Positions 62,102 through 64,000 of a stretch of DNA of 64,000 nucleotides are shown here, one piece after another. The stretch comes from Dysgonomonas sp. BGC7. Lineage in GTDB: Bacteria > Bacteroidota > Bacteroidia > Bacteroidales > Dysgonomonadaceae. Position 1 is the first letter of the stretch, and each line of letters starts with the position of its first letter. Below the pieces are notes generated by a model, which did no database searches, had not been told where the DNA came from, and was given only the letters and a program-made list of their open reading frames with translations. Both the position numbers and the translations under genes were made by a program. The stretch is from the NCBI RefSeq assembly GCF_001261735.1, contig NZ_CVRP01000006.1, positions 1 through 64,000 of the forward strand, given 5' to 3'.

Positions 62102-62509
62102 CTATCTTCTATCTTGAAAATATGATAGGAGATTCTTTACCGATATTGCATAGCTAGAGCCGTCTATTGAGTAGAAACCTAATTTTTCGGCAAAGCTTCG
62201 ACTTTTCTCGTTGGTCGATTCTATTCCGATATGCTTGTAAACATATTTTAAGGCTGTTTCTGACAGAAAACGAACGAAATTAGAGCCGTGCCCTGCACGC
62301 TCTTTATTGAAGCTGATTCGGGCGATAATAAGGCAATCGGGCGGGAACAGGCTTTCTATCCTGCGGATGCGCAAATATAAATCTACTCGGCTGTTTCTGC
62401 GGGTGCTAATGATATTATCAGGCGTAAGACTGGCAAGGGATAGGCGATATTTGAAGCGTTTCATCAGGTAGACATCTATCTCTTTTTGGATTTCTTCGTA
62501 TTCACTCAT
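62102..62509 (-). CDS. GNAT-like N-acetyltransferase domain protein of mobile elements
   Basis: A 135-residue protein. The C-terminal half LIIARISFNKERAGHGSNFV, then RFLSETALKYVYKHIGIEST and NEKSRSFAEKLGFYSID, fits the acetyl-CoA-binding half of a GNAT fold (R-x-x-G-x-G-like loop, then the N..s..f..KlGF ending). It follows the relaxase gene by 18 bases, as an accessory gene of the mobilization module. Substrate unknown. Confidence 0.65.
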   Translation of the reverse strand: MSEYEEIQKEIDVYLMKRFKYRLSLASLTPDNIISTRRNSRVDLYLRIRRIESLFPPDCLIIARISFNKERAGHGSNFVRFLSETALKYVYKHIGIESTNEKSRSFAEKLGFYSIDGSSYAISVKNLLSYFQDRR

Positions 62510-62527
62510 ATTGTTGATTTTTACAGT

Positions 62528-63445
62528 TTATCTTCTTTGTCCTCGCTTGGGCTGCTTCTTTTTCATCGAGAGTTGCGGTTCTTCCTCTTTGGAAATATCA
62601 GGTGTAAATATCCCTAATACAGAAGATATTCCTAAATCCGTCTGACTAGGAAAATGTGTCTGTTCTTGCTTGTTCTCCTGCTTATCTGCCGATATGCCTA
62701 TCTGCACATCTGTATTTGTGCCGACTTGTGTGTCTGTATTCATTCTTCTTTCATAGGATATTCGTTTCTCCTGCATATTGAGTTGTTCGGAGATACTACC
62801 GTTTTTCATGGTGTTGTAATACTCAAAGGATTCGGTTAGTTGCCTGTCGTAGTTAAACAACCTATCAAATCCTTGCTCTGCTTGTTGGAACAGGTTCTTC
62901 CTGTCGAAACCGCCTGTTATTACTCCTTTCTTCGTGTTCTTGTGATTGGTTAATGGAGACAACTTGATTTTATTCGATTGATCTTTCCGACTGACAATCA
63001 AATGACAATGCATATTACCTTCTTTATTTTCCGATCTATCTCTATCGAAATGTACCTTTCCGTAGAATTTAATATTCTCTGCTGATAAACCTTTATTAAA
63101 GTTCTTGGCATATTCAGGAATAAATACTTCCCGAACATATCTTCTCATCGCTTCGGCTTGTTCCTGTTCTGTACTTCCCATTACTTGCAATTCCTTTGCA
63201 GATGGACTAACATGGATAGCATAGAATTTGGCATCGGTCTTTAAAAGTTGAGCTTTGTTGTTATCAATATCTTTGACAACTTGAGATTTATAAAGGTCTT
63301 CTGCTGTCAGATTAAAAAAGCCTTCGGTATAAATTCCTTTCTCCATTCTTTCTAAATCTTCATGCTCTAAATAGTCGGCTAAACGTCTACTACTGCCAGC
63401 ATTGTTGTACGTTCCGCTTGATGGTGGTGGAAAATCTATATTCAT
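62528..63445 (-). CDS. btgB: BtgB-like relaxase (DUF5712 mobilization protein), second copy
   Basis: A 305-residue protein very similar to the copy at 37982-38791 over the first 230 residues (NIDFPPPSSGTYNNAGSSRR, KFYGKVHFDRDRSENKEG, MHCHLIVSRKD). It has a longer tail rich in Gln/Thr and ending in a basic KKKQPKRGQRR. The HxH pair of the relaxase core is intact. It starts one base after the btgA stop. Confidence 0.88.
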   Translation of the reverse strand: MNIDFPPPSSGTYNNAGSSRRLADYLEHEDLERMEKGIYTEGFFNLTAEDLYKSQVVKDIDNNKAQLLKTDAKFYAIHVSPSAKELQVMGSTEQEQAEAMRRYVREVFIPEYAKNFNKGLSAENIKFYGKVHFDRDRSENKEGNMHCHLIVSRKDQSNKIKLSPLTNHKNTKKGVITGGFDRKNLFQQAEQGFDRLFNYDRQLTESFEYYNTMKNGSISEQLNMQEKRISYERRMNTDTQVGTNTDVQIGISADKQENKQEQTHFPSQTDLGISSVLGIFTPDISKEEEPQLSMKKKQPKRGQRR

Positions 63446-63446
63446 A

Positions 63447-64000
63447 TCATTGGCTATTTATCAAGTTTACAATTTCTGTTTTCAGAGTCTCTTTTTTCTT
63501 ACCTTCCATCACTCCACAAGTAGCCAATTCGCTATAAAGAGCAATTAACTTTAGCATTTTCTTGTTGCCTCCTTGTTGCACTTGAGCCACAGACGAAATT
63601 TGTTTACTTTGATGATTTATTGCATTTGCATGCTCTGTCAATTTATCACTAAGTAGCTTTAGCAAATTACTCTGCCCTTCCTGATTGGCTTTAAGATGGG
63701 AAAGGATAACATCTTCCATCGATTTAGCAATGTTCTCAAATCTAGTTGCAATAGAATTGCTTGTGCGTATCATCGGATTGAGTTGTTCTTCCTCATAGTG
63801 ACGAATAAAACGAATGATATCATCTTGCCGTTTATTAATCTTTTTCAACTCTGCTTTTGTTGATTCGAGAGCTTCGCTTGGATTGATATTTGCTTTATCC
63901 AAATACAGAAAAGCAAGCTTTGTAATTTCTCCTTTTTTCAGTGAATAACGTTTACAGAGTTTTTCTATAATTCTATCGGTTTCTTTGTCTATAGCTATTG
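63447..64000 (-). CDS. btgA: BtgA/BfmA-family mobilization protein, second copy (5' end cut by window)
   Basis: The frame is open to base 64000 (IAIDKETDRIIEKLCKRYSL, then KKGEITKLAFLYLDKANINP), so the N-terminus lies outside the window. The core KINKRQDDIIRFIRHYEEEQ and LNPMIRTSNSIATRFEN and the end LIALYSELATCGVMEGKKKE match the copy at 37393. The internal Met at 63902 is not the start. Confidence 0.88.
   Translation of the reverse strand, partial: IAIDKETDRIIEKLCKRYSLKKGEITKLAFLYLDKANINPSEALESTKAELKKINKRQDDIIRFIRHYEEEQLNPMIRTSNSIATRFENIAKSMEDVILSHLKANQEGQSNLLKLLSDKLTEHANAINHQSKQISSVAQVQQGGNKKMLKLIALYSELATCGVMEGKKKETLKTEIVNLINSQ

Larger units (their letters stand above)
44752..64000. mobile_element. 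Second, related mobilizable element carrying the defence island (partial)
   Basis: The sequence right of the core repeat is not chromosomal tRNA. It leads into a defence operon and then BtgB/BtgA genes related to those of the 19-kb element, cut by the window edge. No integrase is seen in this part. The simplest reading is a second element inserted at the same site, with its integrase beyond 64000, but a single composite element cannot be excluded. Confidence 0.4.

Noticed and set aside
25971-64000. Prophage
   Set aside because: No capsid, terminase, tail or lysis genes are present. The integrase with BtgA/BtgB genes indicates mobilizable elements instead.

Overview
The window is about 64 kb of AT-rich DNA from a member of the Bacteroidota, most likely Bacteroidales. 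The evidence is SusC/SusD pairs, an ECF sigma/FecR switch, Bacteroides-type -7 boxes (TAnnTTTG), BtgA/BtgB mobilization genes and an RteC-like protein. A Dysgonomonas- or Parabacteroides-like gut or environmental species fits, but the genus cannot be fixed from sequence alone.

Left part (1-25.7 kb, chromosomal in character). First come the end of an altronate dehydratase gene and a family 1 pectate lyase lipoprotein (pectin/galacturonate use). Next is a polysaccharide utilization locus under an ECF sigma/anti-sigma pair: SusC, SusD, a GH18 endo-glycosidase, a LamG-type surface glycan-binding lipoprotein, a DUF4838 enzyme with a C-terminal F5/8-like domain, and a GH92 alpha-mannosidase. GH18 + DUF4838 + GH92 points to N-glycans (mannose-rich host or yeast glycoproteins). 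After a tRNA-Arg(CCG) come a small lipoprotein, a membrane-bound TPR/AraC regulator, an outer-membrane beta-barrel protein, and a duplicated two-gene cassette of secreted proteins.

Middle part (about 25,756-44,751): a probable 19-kb integrated mobilizable element. It is bounded by a 16-bp direct repeat that resembles a tRNA 3' end, with a shared 13-bp motif just inside both ends. A tyrosine recombinase sits at the right end, BtgA/BtgB mobilization genes and a candidate oriT lie inside, and several small element genes are present, two of them broken. Its cargo is unusual: a tripartite RND efflux pump followed by an operon with an outer-membrane phospholipase A (PldA), a thioredoxin-fold protein and a stand-alone LpxC, plus an AraC regulator. 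Together these look like an envelope-barrier module. A PIN-like nuclease and three unrecognised genes are further cargo.

Right part (44.75-64 kb): a defence island, probably on a second, related mobilizable element whose BtgA/BtgB genes run off the right edge. One tightly packed minus-strand operon (59,889 to 45,138) encodes an XRE regulator, HsdM, HsdS with an extra C-terminal domain, HsdR, a YgjP-like metallopeptidase, RdrA and RdrB of the RADAR anti-phage system, and an AlbA/Schlafen-like protein with a QQVT repeat. An OLD-like ATPase/TOPRIM gene lies upstream. A decayed relaxase tail at 61.7-61.9 kb suggests repeated turnover of related elements at this site.

The main points for follow-up are the RADAR pair embedded in a type I restriction operon with an attached AlbA-type gene, and the mobile LpxC/PldA/RND envelope module with recognisable element ends.
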